This document shows, one piece after another, positions 1-12,092 of a stretch of DNA of 64,000 nucleotides. Origin of the DNA: Glutamicibacter arilaitensis Re117 (lineage in GTDB: Bacteria > Actinomycetota > Actinomycetes > Actinomycetales > Micrococcaceae); NCBI RefSeq assembly GCF_000197735.1, contig NC_014550.1, positions 2,170,001-2,234,000 on the forward strand, written 5' to 3'. How positions within the stretch are numbered: position 1 is the stretch's first letter; each line of letters begins with the position of its first letter. The notes under the pieces are model-generated. The model was not told the DNA's origin and searched no databases. It saw nothing but the letters and a program-made list of their open reading frames with translations. Position numbers and translations under genes: made by a program.

Positions 1-545
1 CCGAAGCTCATCACGTTAATGCGCAGGATGATCGGACCTGATTCGCTGAACAGCTCATTGACCGAACGGGCCAGGTCATGGACCGACATGCTGGTGGAGT
101 CCAAGATGATTTCGGCAGCTTCACGCAATTGATCGGTAATTCCGCGTTCGCGCTTGATGCCGTCGACGATTCGGCCATCGCCCTGCAGCGGATGAGGACG
201 GCGCCCCTGCTCGAAACGGCGGATCAGCACCTCGTCGCTGGCATCAAGGTACACCAAGCGGAACTTCACGCCGCTGGCAGTCAGATTTGCCAGCGCATCG
301 CGAATCTCCGGGAACATCTCCTTGGAGCGCACGTCCATCACGACGGCCATCTTCGGGATGGAACCCTGCGAACGGCTCATCATCTCCGTCAACGGTCCAA
401 GCATGGCCGGTGGAAGATTCTCCACTACGTACCAGCCCTGGTCTTCCAGAGCATGCGCGACTGTGGTGCGACCGGCACCTGACATGCCAGTTACGATCAC
501 CAGTTCGGACTCAGGGGGCTTTACTGCTTCATACTCAGCGGTCAT
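1..545 (-). CDS. rapZ: RapZ family nucleotide-binding protein (RNase adapter), 3' end outside window
   Basis: The reading frame is open from the ATG at 545 leftwards to the window edge, so about 181 N-terminal residues are present and the C-terminus is missing. A Walker A motif (GMSGAGRTT) lies at residues 20-28, with the arginine usual for this family, and is followed by an EDQGWYVVENLPP segment typical of RapZ/YvcJ proteins. These bind GTP or ATP. In enterobacteria RapZ steers RNase E processing of the GlmZ RNA; the actinobacterial role is less defined. The start lies 9 bases after the uvrC stop codon, so the two are almost certainly co-transcribed. In actinobacteria this pair is usually followed by yvcK and whiA, which would lie to the left of the window. 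Confidence 0.93.
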   Translation of the reverse strand, partial: MTAEYEAVKPPESELVIVTGMSGAGRTTVAHALEDQGWYVVENLPPAMLGPLTEMMSRSQGSIPKMAVVMDVRSKEMFPEIRDALANLTASGVKFRLVYLDASDEVLIRRFEQGRRPHPLQGDGRIVDGIKRERGITDQLREAAEIILDSTSMSVHDLARSVNELFSESGPIILRINVMSF

Positions 546-554
546 ATCACAAGG

Positions 555-2498
555 CTAGTCGACAATTTCGCCAGTAGTCATATTCACACCCGAAAGTGAA
601 GAATCTTCTAGGGAGTCTTTGATGGAAGTCGCAAGTTTCTCACCGACGCCAGGCACATCCATCAGTTCTTCCACGCTCGCGGCCCGGATCTTCTTCATCG
701 ATCCGAAATGCTTGCGCAACGCAGCCTGCTTGGATTTGCCCAGCCCCGGGATTGCGTCCAAGTCCGAGGAAATCATCGACTTGGCACGCTTGGCACGGTG
801 GAAGGTGATCGCGAAACGGTGCGCTTCATCGCGCAGACGCTGGACCAAATACAGAGCAGCCGAGGCACGCGGCAAAATCACCGGGAACGGATCATCTGGC
901 AGCCACAGCTCTTCCAGGCGCTTGGCCAGGCCGACCACGGGAATGTCATCGATACCCAAATCGTCCATGGCCTTTTGCGCGGCGGCAACCTGCGGCGGTC
1001 CACCGTCAACGATGACCAAGGATGGCGGATAGGAGAACTTCTTCTTTTCCTGTTCCCCCGACTCCCCTTCCACTTCCCCGGTCGCGAAGCTCGCAGGATC
1101 GACCTTTTCCTTCAGATAGCGACTGAATCGGCGATAAATCACGTCATACATGCTGGCGGTATCATCGCGTGCAGCATCGCCGGTGATGGAGAACTTGCGG
1201 TACTCGCTCTTCTTGGGCAGCCCGTCTTCAAAGACGACCATGGAAGCAACCACATTGGTCCCTTGGGTATGGGAAGCGTCGTAGCATTCGATGCGCAGCA
1301 GCGCTTGTTCAGCACCCAAGGCGTCTTGCAGTTCCTGCATGGCTAGCGAGCGGGTGGTGATGTCCCCTGCACGCTTGGACTTGTGCAGGCGCAGCGCCTG
1401 CTCAGCATTCTCTTCCACCGTCGAAGCCAAGGCGGCTTTGTCACCACGTTGTGCTACCCGCAAGGAGACCTTGGAACCACGCAGCTCAGTGAGCCAGGTG
1501 GTGACATCTTCGATCTCCTCAGGCAACGCAGGAACCAGGATTTCCTTGGGAATGCGATCGGCATGATCGGCATACACCTGGGTGAGGAGCTGCTCGACAA
1601 ATTCAGCTTCGGTGGTGTCGGCCACCTTTTCCACGACCCAGCCGCGCTGGGAGCGGATCCGTCCATCGCGCACATGGAAGACCTGTACGGCCGCTTCCAG
1701 CTCATCATCGTGGATGCCGAAGATATCCGCTTCGGTCCGGTCATCAAGCACCACGGCGTTGCGTTCAAAGACCTTCTTCAGCGCCGCAATGTCATCGCGA
1801 TACCGGGCGGCCTTCTCGTATTCGAGCTCTGCCACGGCCTCTTGCATCTTGACGGTGAGCGCCTTGGTGAATTTGGTAGCTTCACCGCTCATGAAGGTGC
1901 ACAGGTCATCGGCTAGCTGGCGATGGTCTTCTTCGCTGATCCGCCCCACGCAGGGTGCAGAGCATTTGTCGATGTAGCCCAGCAGGCACGGGCGGCCCGA
2001 GGCTTCGGCACGCTTGAAGACTCCGGGGGCGCAGCTGCGCACCGGGAAGACGCGCAACAGGGTGTCCAGGGTTTCGCGGATGGCCTTGGCCGGATAGAAC
2101 GGGCCGAAGTACTTCACGCCCTTGCGCTTGTCTCCGCGCATCACCAGTGCCCGCGGGTATTTCTCGTTGAGCGTGATAGCCAGGTACGGGTAGGTCTTGT
2201 CGTCGCGGAAGACGATGTTGAAGCGCGGGTTGTATTCCTTGATCCAGGAGTACTCCAGCTGCAGGGCTTCAAGCTCCGAGCCGACCACGGTCCACTCCAC
2301 GCTGCCGGCGGTGAATACCATCGCCCGGGTTTTGGGCGTGAGCCGGTCAGGGTTGGCGAAGTAGGAGGTCAGGCGGTTACGCAGGACCTTCGCTTTGCCG
2401 ACATAGATAACCCGGCCGTGCTCGTCGCGGAAACGGTACACGCCCGGTTTCGTGGGGATGTCCGAAGTTTTCGGACGGTAGCTCGCCGGATCAGCCAT
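555..2498 (-). CDS. uvrC: Excinuclease ABC subunit C
   Basis: This is the nuclease of UvrABC nucleotide excision repair, making the cuts on both sides of a lesion after UvrB loading. The 647-residue product has the expected full length. The N-terminal GIY-YIG nuclease has GVYRF at 19-23 and YVGKAK at 32-37. A UVR motif that contacts UvrB lies in the middle, followed by the RNase H-like C-terminal nuclease (CYDASHTQGT) and tandem helix-hairpin-helix motifs near the end (AIPGLGKSKQ and DVPGVGEKLA). The gene starts 4 bases after the acyltransferase gene and runs into rapZ, forming a HAD-plsC-uvrC-rapZ transcription unit downstream of uvrA. Confidence 0.98.
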   Translation of the reverse strand: MADPASYRPKTSDIPTKPGVYRFRDEHGRVIYVGKAKVLRNRLTSYFANPDRLTPKTRAMVFTAGSVEWTVVGSELEALQLEYSWIKEYNPRFNIVFRDDKTYPYLAITLNEKYPRALVMRGDKRKGVKYFGPFYPAKAIRETLDTLLRVFPVRSCAPGVFKRAEASGRPCLLGYIDKCSAPCVGRISEEDHRQLADDLCTFMSGEATKFTKALTVKMQEAVAELEYEKAARYRDDIAALKKVFERNAVVLDDRTEADIFGIHDDELEAAVQVFHVRDGRIRSQRGWVVEKVADTTEAEFVEQLLTQVYADHADRIPKEILVPALPEEIEDVTTWLTELRGSKVSLRVAQRGDKAALASTVEENAEQALRLHKSKRAGDITTRSLAMQELQDALGAEQALLRIECYDASHTQGTNVVASMVVFEDGLPKKSEYRKFSITGDAARDDTASMYDVIYRRFSRYLKEKVDPASFATGEVEGESGEQEKKKFSYPPSLVIVDGGPPQVAAAQKAMDDLGIDDIPVVGLAKRLEELWLPDDPFPVILPRASAALYLVQRLRDEAHRFAITFHRAKRAKSMISSDLDAIPGLGKSKQAALRKHFGSMKKIRAASVEELMDVPGVGEKLATSIKDSLEDSSLSGVNMTTGEIVD

Positions 2499-2501
2499 GG
2501 T

Positions 2502-3173
2502 CTATTTCGCGTCCGGCGGCAACTGGTTATAGGAGTCGACGCGTTCCTGGCCCGACAGCTCGGCGATCGCATCAACGATGCGGTCGGTGGCCTGGCGGCG
2601 CTGCGGCAGCGGGTGCTTGCGTCCGAGCTGGTCGAAATACAGCGGCTCTCCGTAGTGGATATGGAATTTGGCCGGGCGGAAGCCCTTGGAACCGGCAGGC
2701 TGCAGCTTCTCGGTACCGATCAGGCCCACCGGGACCACTGGGACGCCGGTGGTCAGCGCGAGCCAGCCCACGCCGGTGCGTCCGCGGTACAGCTTGCCGT
2801 CGCGCGAACGGGTGCCCTCGGGGTAAATGCCGATGCCGCTGCCGTTTTCAACGATTTCCACCAGCGAGTCAAGGGCTGCCACCGAGGCGGCCTGCTCACC
2901 GCGCTGCACCGGAATGGAGCCCACGGATTCGAAGAAGGTCTTCATCATCTTGCCCTTGAGGCCAGGAGTGGTGAAGTACTCGGCTTTGGCAAAGAACGCG
3001 ACATCGCGCGGGGTCAGCGCCTGGATGATCAGCGAGTCGAAGAAGGACAGGTGGTTGGAGGCGACGATGAAGCCGCCCTCCTTGGGCACGTTCTCCAGCC
3101 CGGTGACTTCCGCACGGCACACGCCGTGGATGATGCCCCGAATCGACGAACGGGTCATGGTGTAGATGCTCAT
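2502..3173 (-). CDS. 1-acyl-sn-glycerol-3-phosphate acyltransferase family protein (PlsC-like)
   Basis: A 223-residue member of the PlsC acyltransferase family, which transfers a fatty acyl chain to lysophosphatidic acid or related acceptors at the membrane. The catalytic NHxxxxD motif is NHLSFFD with His41 and Asp46, and the substrate-binding EGTRS motif is at 119-123. The start codon directly follows the stop of the HAD gene, and uvrC begins 4 bases after its own stop, so translation is probably coupled. The exact acceptor cannot be read from sequence. The association with uvrC is a genomic neighbourhood, not evidence of a repair role. Confidence 0.9.
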   Translation of the reverse strand: MSIYTMTRSSIRGIIHGVCRAEVTGLENVPKEGGFIVASNHLSFFDSLIIQALTPRDVAFFAKAEYFTTPGLKGKMMKTFFESVGSIPVQRGEQAASVAALDSLVEIVENGSGIGIYPEGTRSRDGKLYRGRTGVGWLALTTGVPVVPVGLIGTEKLQPAGSKGFRPAKFHIHYGEPLYFDQLGRKHPLPQRRQATDRIVDAIAELSGQERVDSYNQLPPDAK

Positions 3174-3878
3174 CTACTTTGCACCTTCCTGCATGAGGTT
3201 CTCGTCGAGGCCTAGTTTGGCCGCCACCTGCGTTCCGAGCAGGAGTACGGCTAGTTCTTTGGTGGTCGCTGCGATTGCGTCGGCTTGCTGCAGCTCTCCG
3301 TCTTGGGCGAAGCCCCAGGCAACGCCGATGGATGCCACCGAGTTCGCCCGTGCGGCATCCCAGTCATAGTGGCGGTCCCCCACCACGACGCTGGTTGCCG
3401 GATCCAGCTTGCCGTGCTGCAGCGCTTCGGCCACAATGTGCGTTTTGCTAGAGCCCATGGAGCCATGCTCGTCAGCGTTGCCGTGGATCGCATCCAAATG
3501 CGCATCCAGGCCCTTGCGGGCAATGAGCTGGCGAGCAATGTTGATCGGCTTGGCAGTGGTCACCGCGACATGGATCCCGGCTTCGCGCAGTGCGTCCAAA
3601 AGCGCCACGACGCCCGGATAGATCACCGACTGGCCCATGCCGACTTCGGCGTACCGTGCACGGTAGCCAGCGATAATCGAGTCGATATTCTCGTCGGTAA
3701 CGCCGTCAAGCGTGCGCAGCCCAATTTGCAGGGGCGGACCCACCAGAGCTTCGACTCGTGCCTCGCCAGGATCGGCCAAACCGTGGGAGGTGACCGCGTG
3801 GCGGATACCCGAAGTTATGGCACCGGCAGGGTCCACGAGGGTCCCATCCAGATCGAAAAGCACACTTGTTACCGACAT
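3174..3878 (-). CDS. HAD-superfamily hydrolase, phosphoglycolate phosphatase-like
   Basis: A 234-residue haloacid dehalogenase-type phosphatase. Motif I is FDLDGTLVD with nucleophile Asp9 and acid/base Asp11. A helical cap follows, then the threonine motif (VTTAKP), and GDRHYDWDAA supplies the metal-binding acidic residues. It resembles Gph/PpaX-type phosphatases but the substrate is not deducible. The ATG at 3878 is preferred over a GTG two codons upstream because AGG stands six bases before it. The stop codon abuts the start of the PlsC-like gene, so it is part of the leftward unit ending in rapZ. Confidence 0.88.
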   Translation of the reverse strand: MSVTSVLFDLDGTLVDPAGAITSGIRHAVTSHGLADPGEARVEALVGPPLQIGLRTLDGVTDENIDSIIAGYRARYAEVGMGQSVIYPGVVALLDALREAGIHVAVTTAKPINIARQLIARKGLDAHLDAIHGNADEHGSMGSSKTHIVAEALQHGKLDPATSVVVGDRHYDWDAARANSVASIGVAWGFAQDGELQQADAIAATTKELAVLLLGTQVAAKLGLDENLMQEGAK

Positions 3879-3964
3879 ATTCACCTAGCCATCTTCCCAT
3901 GAAGCGGACGCGGGTTAGCAATCCATAACTGAAATTGCATATGTCGAACATTCTCCGCGAGGCA

Positions 3965-6835
<2,871 letters not shown>

Positions 6836-6860
6836 GAAGCCATACTAATCGAAAACTACT

Positions 6861-6876
6861 TCGAATACGTGTGCGA
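6861..6876. promoter_or_regulatory. Candidate LexA (SOS) operator upstream of uvrA
   Basis: The sequence tcgaatacgtgtgcga resembles the actinobacterial/Gram-positive LexA box (GAAC, four bases, GTTC) with one deviation in each half-site. It sits about 25 bases before the uvrA start, where LexA would block the promoter. uvrA is SOS-regulated in several bacteria. No similar site was seen upstream of uvrB. Confidence 0.45.
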
Positions 6877-6973
6877 ATGGATGCAACTCACAGATAATTT
6901 TCCTTTCGGCTGCCCGCCGCATGCGCGAAGGCCTTTCTTAGCGTGTGTACCGCCGTTCCATCCGGCGGGATCC

Positions 6974-7351
6974 CTAGCGCGGCAGCGAGCTGAAAGCCGC
7001 GCGCAGGTACTTGACCGCGGTGGCTTCATCTACCGACCAGGTCTGGGCAATGCGGGCCAGATCCGCAGCGGCATCGCTGACTTCCTGCTCGGCACGGTTC
7101 TCGGCCGCCTGCACGATGGTGCCATGCCGTCCGCGGGTCACGACCGCACCTTGCAGCTCAAGTTCCTTATAGACCTTGGCCACGGTGTTGACTGCGAGGT
7201 TGAGGTTACCGGCGAGCGCACGGACCGAGGGCAGCTTGGTTCCAGGAGCCAGCTTGCCCTTGGCGATCGCCGCGAGGATCTGCTCGCGGACCTGCTGGTA
7301 GGGGGCGATGCCCGAAGTCGGTTCGATCTTGATGAATGCCAGTTCAGTCAT
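6974..7351 (-). CDS. GntR-family transcriptional regulator, short YtrA-type
   Basis: A protein of about 125 residues with an N-terminal GntR winged helix-turn-helix (YQQVREQILAAI, then LPSVRALAGNLNLAVNT, VYKELELQG and a wing). Only a short helical tail follows, with no large effector-binding domain, the architecture of the YtrA subfamily that often controls transport or envelope genes. The ATG at 7351 is chosen; a TTG four codons upstream is also possible. It is transcribed away from the MBL-hydrolase gene with about 80 bases between them, so it could act on that shared intergenic region. Its targets are not evident here. Confidence 0.88.
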   Translation of the reverse strand: MTELAFIKIEPTSGIAPYQQVREQILAAIAKGKLAPGTKLPSVRALAGNLNLAVNTVAKVYKELELQGAVVTRGRHGTIVQAAENRAEQEVSDAAADLARIAQTWSVDEATAVKYLRAAFSSLPR

Positions 7352-7433
7352 CCTGCTGTCCAATCGGTAGATTGCATTCGGTCCTGAACCGAGCCTATCG
7401 CGTCAGCAGGGTGCTTCGTCGTACGCTGGGTGC

Positions 7434-8087
7434 ATGAACGAACTATTACTAGATGATGTGGCCATCCGCCGGGTTTCGGTCTCCGACATGGCCAACAACG
7501 TGTATTTGGTGACCAATCGGAAGTCCGGAGAGCAGTTGCTGATCGATGCCGCCGATGACATGCCGGCCATTGAGCAGCTCATCGGCTCAGCGCTGGGCGA
7601 TGCGGTCAATCCCCGCCTCATCGGCATCGCCACCACGCACCAGCATTGGGACCATGTGCGTGCCCTGGCCCAGGCTGTGGCCAAGTACCCGGTTCCCACT
7701 TATGCCGGTACGGATGATGTCGAGGGCATCGCCGAGGAATGCTCGGTGCGGATCAGCACTCCGCTGGCCCATGGCGATCAGCTGCAGCTCGGGGATGTCG
7801 TGATCACCGCGATCCACCTGCGCGGGCACACCCCGGGTTCCATGGCCTACGCGCTGACTGATTCCTCCGGCCAGGAAGTCATCTTCAGCGGCGACAGCCT
7901 CTTCCCCGGAGGCGTTGGCAACACATGGAAGGATCCTGAGCGCTTCACTTCGCTGCTGGATGATGTCACCGAACGCATCTTCGAACAGTTCTCCGATGGG
8001 GCCAAGGTCCTCCCGGGCCATGGCGATTCCACCACGGTCGGCACCGAGCGTCCGCACCTTGGCGAATGGCGCGAACGCGGCTGGTAG
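7434..8087 (+). CDS. Metallo-beta-lactamase-fold hydrolase
   Basis: A 217-residue single-domain MBL-fold protein. The zinc-binding THQHWDH motif corresponds to HxHxDH with a tryptophan before Asp-His. A later histidine is in LRGHTPGS, an aspartate in FSGDSLFPG, and the terminal histidine in LPGHGD, all in canonical order. It resembles small glyoxalase-II-like hydrolases, but the substrate cannot be assigned. It is monocistronic and is closed by a strong hairpin shared with the convergent methyltransferase gene. Confidence 0.9.
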   Translation: MNELLLDDVAIRRVSVSDMANNVYLVTNRKSGEQLLIDAADDMPAIEQLIGSALGDAVNPRLIGIATTHQHWDHVRALAQAVAKYPVPTYAGTDDVEGIAEECSVRISTPLAHGDQLQLGDVVITAIHLRGHTPGSMAYALTDSSGQEVIFSGDSLFPGGVGNTWKDPERFTSLLDDVTERIFEQFSDGAKVLPGHGDSTTVGTERPHLGEWRERGW

Positions 8088-8101
8088 GACCATCTGCCAC
8101 G

Positions 8102-8144
8102 GCACTGCCCCTGGCTGGGAGTAATCCTCGGCCAGGGGCAGTGC
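8102..8144. terminator. Bidirectional terminator hairpin
   Basis: A perfect 14-bp inverted repeat (gcactgcccctggc and its complement) separated by 15 bases lies between the convergent MBL hydrolase and methyltransferase genes. Confidence 0.75.
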
Positions 8145-8161
8145 TGTATGCGGTTCATTGA

Positions 8162-8953
8162 TCAGCCGAGCTTGTGGCCGATCATGAAGATCCGGCGGAA
8201 GGGGAAGTTCGTCAGTACGGTGCCATCCTGTGCGGTGAAGGATGGGTAGTGTTCTGCCACCGCCACACGGTAGTCGTTCTCGAACTGCGCATAGTCCGGG
8301 GCGCTGAGTGCAGCGCGGATCGGCAGCAAGGCGGTGCCGCGCACCCAGTTCAGGATCGGGTCTTCACCCACGAGCAGCTGCTGGTAGGTCGACTCCCACA
8401 CGTTGGCCTGCACCCCGGCCTCCAGGAAGATCCGCTGGTATTCATCGGGCTCCCCCACCACATCGACATGGCGCAGCACTCCAGACAGCTGATCGGCCCA
8501 CTTGGGACTGTCCGCTACTTGGCGCATCACCGCGTGCGAGGGCGAACCGAAGTTCCCCGGGATCTGGATCGCCAGATTCGCACCGACCTTCAGTTCCTTG
8601 AGCCAACCGGCGAGCAACTGCCGGTGCCCGGGCACCCACTGCAGCATCGCATTGGAGAAGAGCAAGTCGGTGTCGGCATCCGGATGCCACGTGGTCGCAT
8701 CGGCGAGCGCAAAGTTCAGATTCGGCTCCTGAACGCTGGATTGCGCCTTGGCAATCATCTCGGCCGAGGAATCCAGGCCTTCCACCTGCGCATCAGGCCA
8801 GCGTTGTGCCAGCAAGCGGGTCATGTTTCCCGGCCCGCAGCCCAGATCAATGATCTTCGACGCATCGATCTGCCCTAGCTGCCCCAGCAAATCCGTGTAG
8901 GGCCTGCCGCGGTAATCGGAGAATTCAGTGTATTTACTCGGATCCCATTTCAT
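8162..8953 (-). CDS. tam: Trans-aconitate 2-methyltransferase-like SAM methyltransferase
   Basis: A 263-residue class I SAM-dependent methyltransferase. Motif I is IIDLGCGPGNMTRLLA and the acidic end of strand 2 is EGLDSSAEM. The opening KWDPSKY and the internal LQWVPGH segment are characteristic of Tam, which esterifies trans-aconitate and related aconitase by-products. Function is inferred from this resemblance. It is transcribed divergently from the helicase gene, with about 77 bases between the starts. Confidence 0.85.
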   Translation of the reverse strand: MKWDPSKYTEFSDYRGRPYTDLLGQLGQIDASKIIDLGCGPGNMTRLLAQRWPDAQVEGLDSSAEMIAKAQSSVQEPNLNFALADATTWHPDADTDLLFSNAMLQWVPGHRQLLAGWLKELKVGANLAIQIPGNFGSPSHAVMRQVADSPKWADQLSGVLRHVDVVGEPDEYQRIFLEAGVQANVWESTYQQLLVGEDPILNWVRGTALLPIRAALSAPDYAQFENDYRVAVAEHYPSFTAQDGTVLTNFPFRRIFMIGHKLG

Positions 8954-9030
8954 ATTCCCGAGCCTAAACCCGCGGCGCAGGCAACAACCAGCTCCCAGTC
9001 ATAGTTCTCAACCGATAGGCTAGGAACATC

Positions 9031-11562
9031 ATGTTGCTCACCGATTATCTGCCAGCAGACAGCAAGAACGTATCCGACGACGAAATCTATGAGGCTTTCG
9101 GCCAGTGGGTCACCACCCGCGGCATCAACCTCTACCCCGCACAGGACGAGGCGTCGATGGCGCTGGCCGGCGGAAACAACGTCATCTTGGCCACCCCTAC
9201 CGGTTCGGGCAAGTCGATGGTCGCCATTGCCGCGCACTTCTATGCCATGGCCCGCGACCAGATCAGCTTCTACACCGCGCCCATCAAGGCGCTGGTCTCC
9301 GAGAAGTTCTTCGACTTGTGCAAGATCTTCGGCGCGGAGAACGTCGGCATGGTCACCGGCGACTCCTCGGTGAACGCCGATGCACCGATCATCTGCTGCA
9401 CCGCTGAGATCCTGGCGAACATCGCCCTGCGCGAAGGCTCCAAGGCCGACGTGGGCTGCGTGATCATGGACGAATTCCACTTCTACGCCGACCCGCAGCG
9501 CGGCTGGGCCTGGCAGGTGCCGCTGATCGAGCTGCCGCAGGCGCAGTTCCTGCTGATGAGCGCCACCCTGGGCGATGTCACCCGCTTCGAGAAGGAACTT
9601 GAAGAGCGCACCGGCACCCCGACCGTCACCGTCGCGCACACCGAGCGCCCCATCCCGCTGCACTTCTACTACTCCATGGAGCCGGTGCAGGAAGCGGTGG
9701 AGGAACTGATCAAGACCAAGCAGGTGCCGATCTACATCGTGCATTTCTCCCAACTGGACGCGATCGACCGCGCCACCGGGCTGATGAGCGTGAACGTGGC
9801 CACCCGCGAGGAGAAGGAAAAGATCTCCGAAATGATCGGCGGCTTCCGCTTCGCCGCCGGTTTCGGCAAGACGCTGAACCGCCTGGTCCGCCACGGCATC
9901 GGCATCCACCACGCCGGCATGCTGCCCAAGTACCGGCGCCTGGTCGAGCAGCTGGCCCAGGCCGGTCTGCTCAAGGTCATCTGCGGCACCGACACCCTGG
10001 GCGTGGGCATCAACGTGCCGATCCGCACCGTGGTGATCACCGCGCTGTCCAAGTTCGACGGCACCCGCACCCGCATCGTCAACGCCCGCGAATTCCACCA
10101 GATCGCCGGCCGTGCCGGACGTGCCGGCTTTGATACCGCAGGCACCGTGCTGGTCCAGGCACCAGAACATGCCATCGAGAACCACAAGGCCATGGAAAAG
10201 GCTTTGAAGAAGCACGGCGAGGGCTCCTCCAAGCTCAAGCAGATTCCGAAGAAGAAGCCGCCGCAGAACTTCGTGACCTGGGGCGAGAAGACCTTCGAGA
10301 AGATTGTCGCCGCCGCCCCCGAGACGCTGAAGTCCTCCTTCCAGGTCTCGCACTCGATGCTGCTGAACCTGCTGGAGCGCGAAGACAACGCCTTCGAAGC
10401 CGCGATGCGCCTGCTCACCGAGAACCATGAGACTCCAGCCTCCCAGCGCAAGCTGAAGCGGCGTGCCCTGGGCATCCTGCGCGAATTGATCGCCACCGAG
10501 GTCGTGGTGCGCCGGGAGAGCCCGGATGAGTACGGCAACTACTATGAGCTGACCGTGCACCTGCAGCAGAACTTCGCATTGAACCAGCCGCTCTCCCCCT
10601 TCGCGCTGGCCGCCCTGGATCTGCTGGACCCGGATTCCGCCAGCTACGCGCTGGATGTCGTCTCGGTCATCGAAGCGACCTTGGAAAAGCCACGCCAGGT
10701 GCTTTCCGGCCAGGAGAAGAAGGCCCGCGGCGAGGCCATTGCCGCGATGAAGGCCGAAGGCATGGACTACAACGACCGGATGAACGCACTGGATGAAGTC
10801 ACCTATGCGATGCCGCTGGCCGAGAAACTGGAAAGCGCGTTCGAACAGTACCGTTCCGGTGCCCCGTGGCTTTCGGACTTCGAGCTGGCCCCGAAGTCCA
10901 TCGTGCGCGACATGTACGAACGCGCCATGGGCTTCTCGGACTTCGTCCAGTACTACCAGCTGGCCCGCTCCGAAGGCGTGCTGCTGCGCTACCTCACCGA
11001 CGCCTACAAGGCGCTGCGCCAGACCGTCCCGCAGGACGCATTGCGCGAGGATCTGGAAGACCTGATCGAGTGGCTGGGCGAAATGATCCGCCAGATCGAC
11101 TCCTCGCTGCTCGATGAGTGGGAAGAGCTTTCGCGCGGCGAGCTGAACGAGGAAACCGAAACCGCGCCGCCTCCGGCACCGGAGAAGCTGACCAGCAATG
11201 TGCGGGCCTTCCGCGTGATGGTCCGCAACGAGATGTTCCGCCGCGTGAAGCTCTTCGCTGACGAGCAAGACAAGGCGCTGGGCGAACTCGATGAGCACAA
11301 CGGATTCGACGCGGATGCCTGGGCCGATGCGATGGATGGCTACTTCGATGAGCACGATGACATCGATGACGGTCCGGTTGGACGCAGCTCCAAGCTGTTC
11401 ATCGTCAAGGAACTGCCTAACCGCATCTGGGAAGTACGCCAGGTCTTCGCTGATCCTTCCGAGCACCACGACTGGGGTATTTCCGCGACCATCTCGCTGG
11501 ATGACTCGGACGAGGTAGGCGAACCGGTGGTTACCGTGACCTCCGTGGGCCGTCTGGACTAG
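9031..11562 (+). CDS. DEAD/DEAH-box helicase of the Ski2-like DUF3516 family
   Basis: An 843-residue superfamily 2 helicase. Motif I is ATPTGSGKS, motif II is DEFH, motif III is MSATLGD, and motif VI is HQIAGRAGRAGFD. HHAGMLPKYRRL and GTDTLGVGINVP are the conserved RecA2 motifs of Ski2/HelY-type RNA helicases. The long C-terminal half, rich in charged helices, matches the actinobacterial DUF3516 extension. The likely role is ATP-dependent RNA (possibly DNA) unwinding, but the substrate is undetermined. The NUDIX gene begins 3 bases after its stop codon, so the two are cotranscribed. Confidence 0.93.
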   Translation: MLLTDYLPADSKNVSDDEIYEAFGQWVTTRGINLYPAQDEASMALAGGNNVILATPTGSGKSMVAIAAHFYAMARDQISFYTAPIKALVSEKFFDLCKIFGAENVGMVTGDSSVNADAPIICCTAEILANIALREGSKADVGCVIMDEFHFYADPQRGWAWQVPLIELPQAQFLLMSATLGDVTRFEKELEERTGTPTVTVAHTERPIPLHFYYSMEPVQEAVEELIKTKQVPIYIVHFSQLDAIDRATGLMSVNVATREEKEKISEMIGGFRFAAGFGKTLNRLVRHGIGIHHAGMLPKYRRLVEQLAQAGLLKVICGTDTLGVGINVPIRTVVITALSKFDGTRTRIVNAREFHQIAGRAGRAGFDTAGTVLVQAPEHAIENHKAMEKALKKHGEGSSKLKQIPKKKPPQNFVTWGEKTFEKIVAAAPETLKSSFQVSHSMLLNLLEREDNAFEAAMRLLTENHETPASQRKLKRRALGILRELIATEVVVRRESPDEYGNYYELTVHLQQNFALNQPLSPFALAALDLLDPDSASYALDVVSVIEATLEKPRQVLSGQEKKARGEAIAAMKAEGMDYNDRMNALDEVTYAMPLAEKLESAFEQYRSGAPWLSDFELAPKSIVRDMYERAMGFSDFVQYYQLARSEGVLLRYLTDAYKALRQTVPQDALREDLEDLIEWLGEMIRQIDSSLLDEWEELSRGELNEETETAPPPAPEKLTSNVRAFRVMVRNEMFRRVKLFADEQDKALGELDEHNGFDADAWADAMDGYFDEHDDIDDGPVGRSSKLFIVKELPNRIWEVRQVFADPSEHHDWGISATISLDDSDEVGEPVVTVTSVGRLD

Positions 11563-11564
11563 GC

Positions 11565-12020
11565 ATGAAGGCGATCAGCTACGTCATCTTGCAACACCGC
11601 GATGAGGTTTTGCTGCAGCTGCGCCAAGGAACCGGCTACATGGACGGGTACTGGAGCACTGCGGCCGCCGGGCATGTTGAGCCCGGCGAAGCTGCCCAGG
11701 CCGCCGCAGTGCGTGAAGCCGGCGAAGAGCTGGGAATCCACATCGATCCGGCACAGCTTCAGCCGTTGTGCACGGTGCATCGTAACCAGCAAGCTGGCAG
11801 CTACGTGGATTTCTTCTTCCGCACCTGCCAGTGGGATGGTGTACCGAGACTTATGGAGCCGGAGCGAGCCGCGCAGTTGCGTTGGTTCCCGCTGGATGCC
11901 CTTCCGGATAACCTCGTTGAACAGGAAGATCTGGTACTTTCCAGGCTGGATTCCGACCTGCCGCCGATCCTTTCCATGGGATTCGGCACGGAAACGCCCC
12001 ATCCCCAACGTCTGGACTAG
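11565..12020 (+). CDS. NUDIX hydrolase
   Basis: A 151-residue NUDIX pyrophosphohydrolase. The complete Nudix box starts at Gly36 (GHVEPGE) and continues to REAGEELGI at 50-58, with all catalytic glutamates present. These enzymes cleave nucleoside diphosphates linked to another group; the specific substrate is not readable. It starts 3 bases after the helicase stop codon and is followed by a long hairpin. Confidence 0.92.
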   Translation: MKAISYVILQHRDEVLLQLRQGTGYMDGYWSTAAAGHVEPGEAAQAAAVREAGEELGIHIDPAQLQPLCTVHRNQQAGSYVDFFFRTCQWDGVPRLMEPERAAQLRWFPLDALPDNLVEQEDLVLSRLDSDLPPILSMGFGTETPHPQRLD

Positions 12021-12027
12021 TCGCACA

Positions 12028-12077
12028 CAATGCCCGCAACATCCTGCCGGAAACCGGTAGCAATGTTGCGGGCATTG
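12028..12077. terminator. Long inverted repeat, probable terminator
   Basis: A perfect 15-bp inverted repeat (caatgcccgcaacat and its complement), with a smaller ccgg hairpin in the loop, follows the NUDIX gene. It lies immediately before the next small gene and lacks a T tract on the + strand. Confidence 0.6.
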
Positions 12078-12092
12078 TCGTAGGGTGTGGCC

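Noticed and set aside
8950..11469. An 839-codon minus-strand open frame opposite the helicase gene
   Set aside because: It is the exact antisense of the DUF3516 helicase, which has all conserved motifs; the antisense product has no recognisable domain and is rich in residues typical of GC-rich shadow frames.
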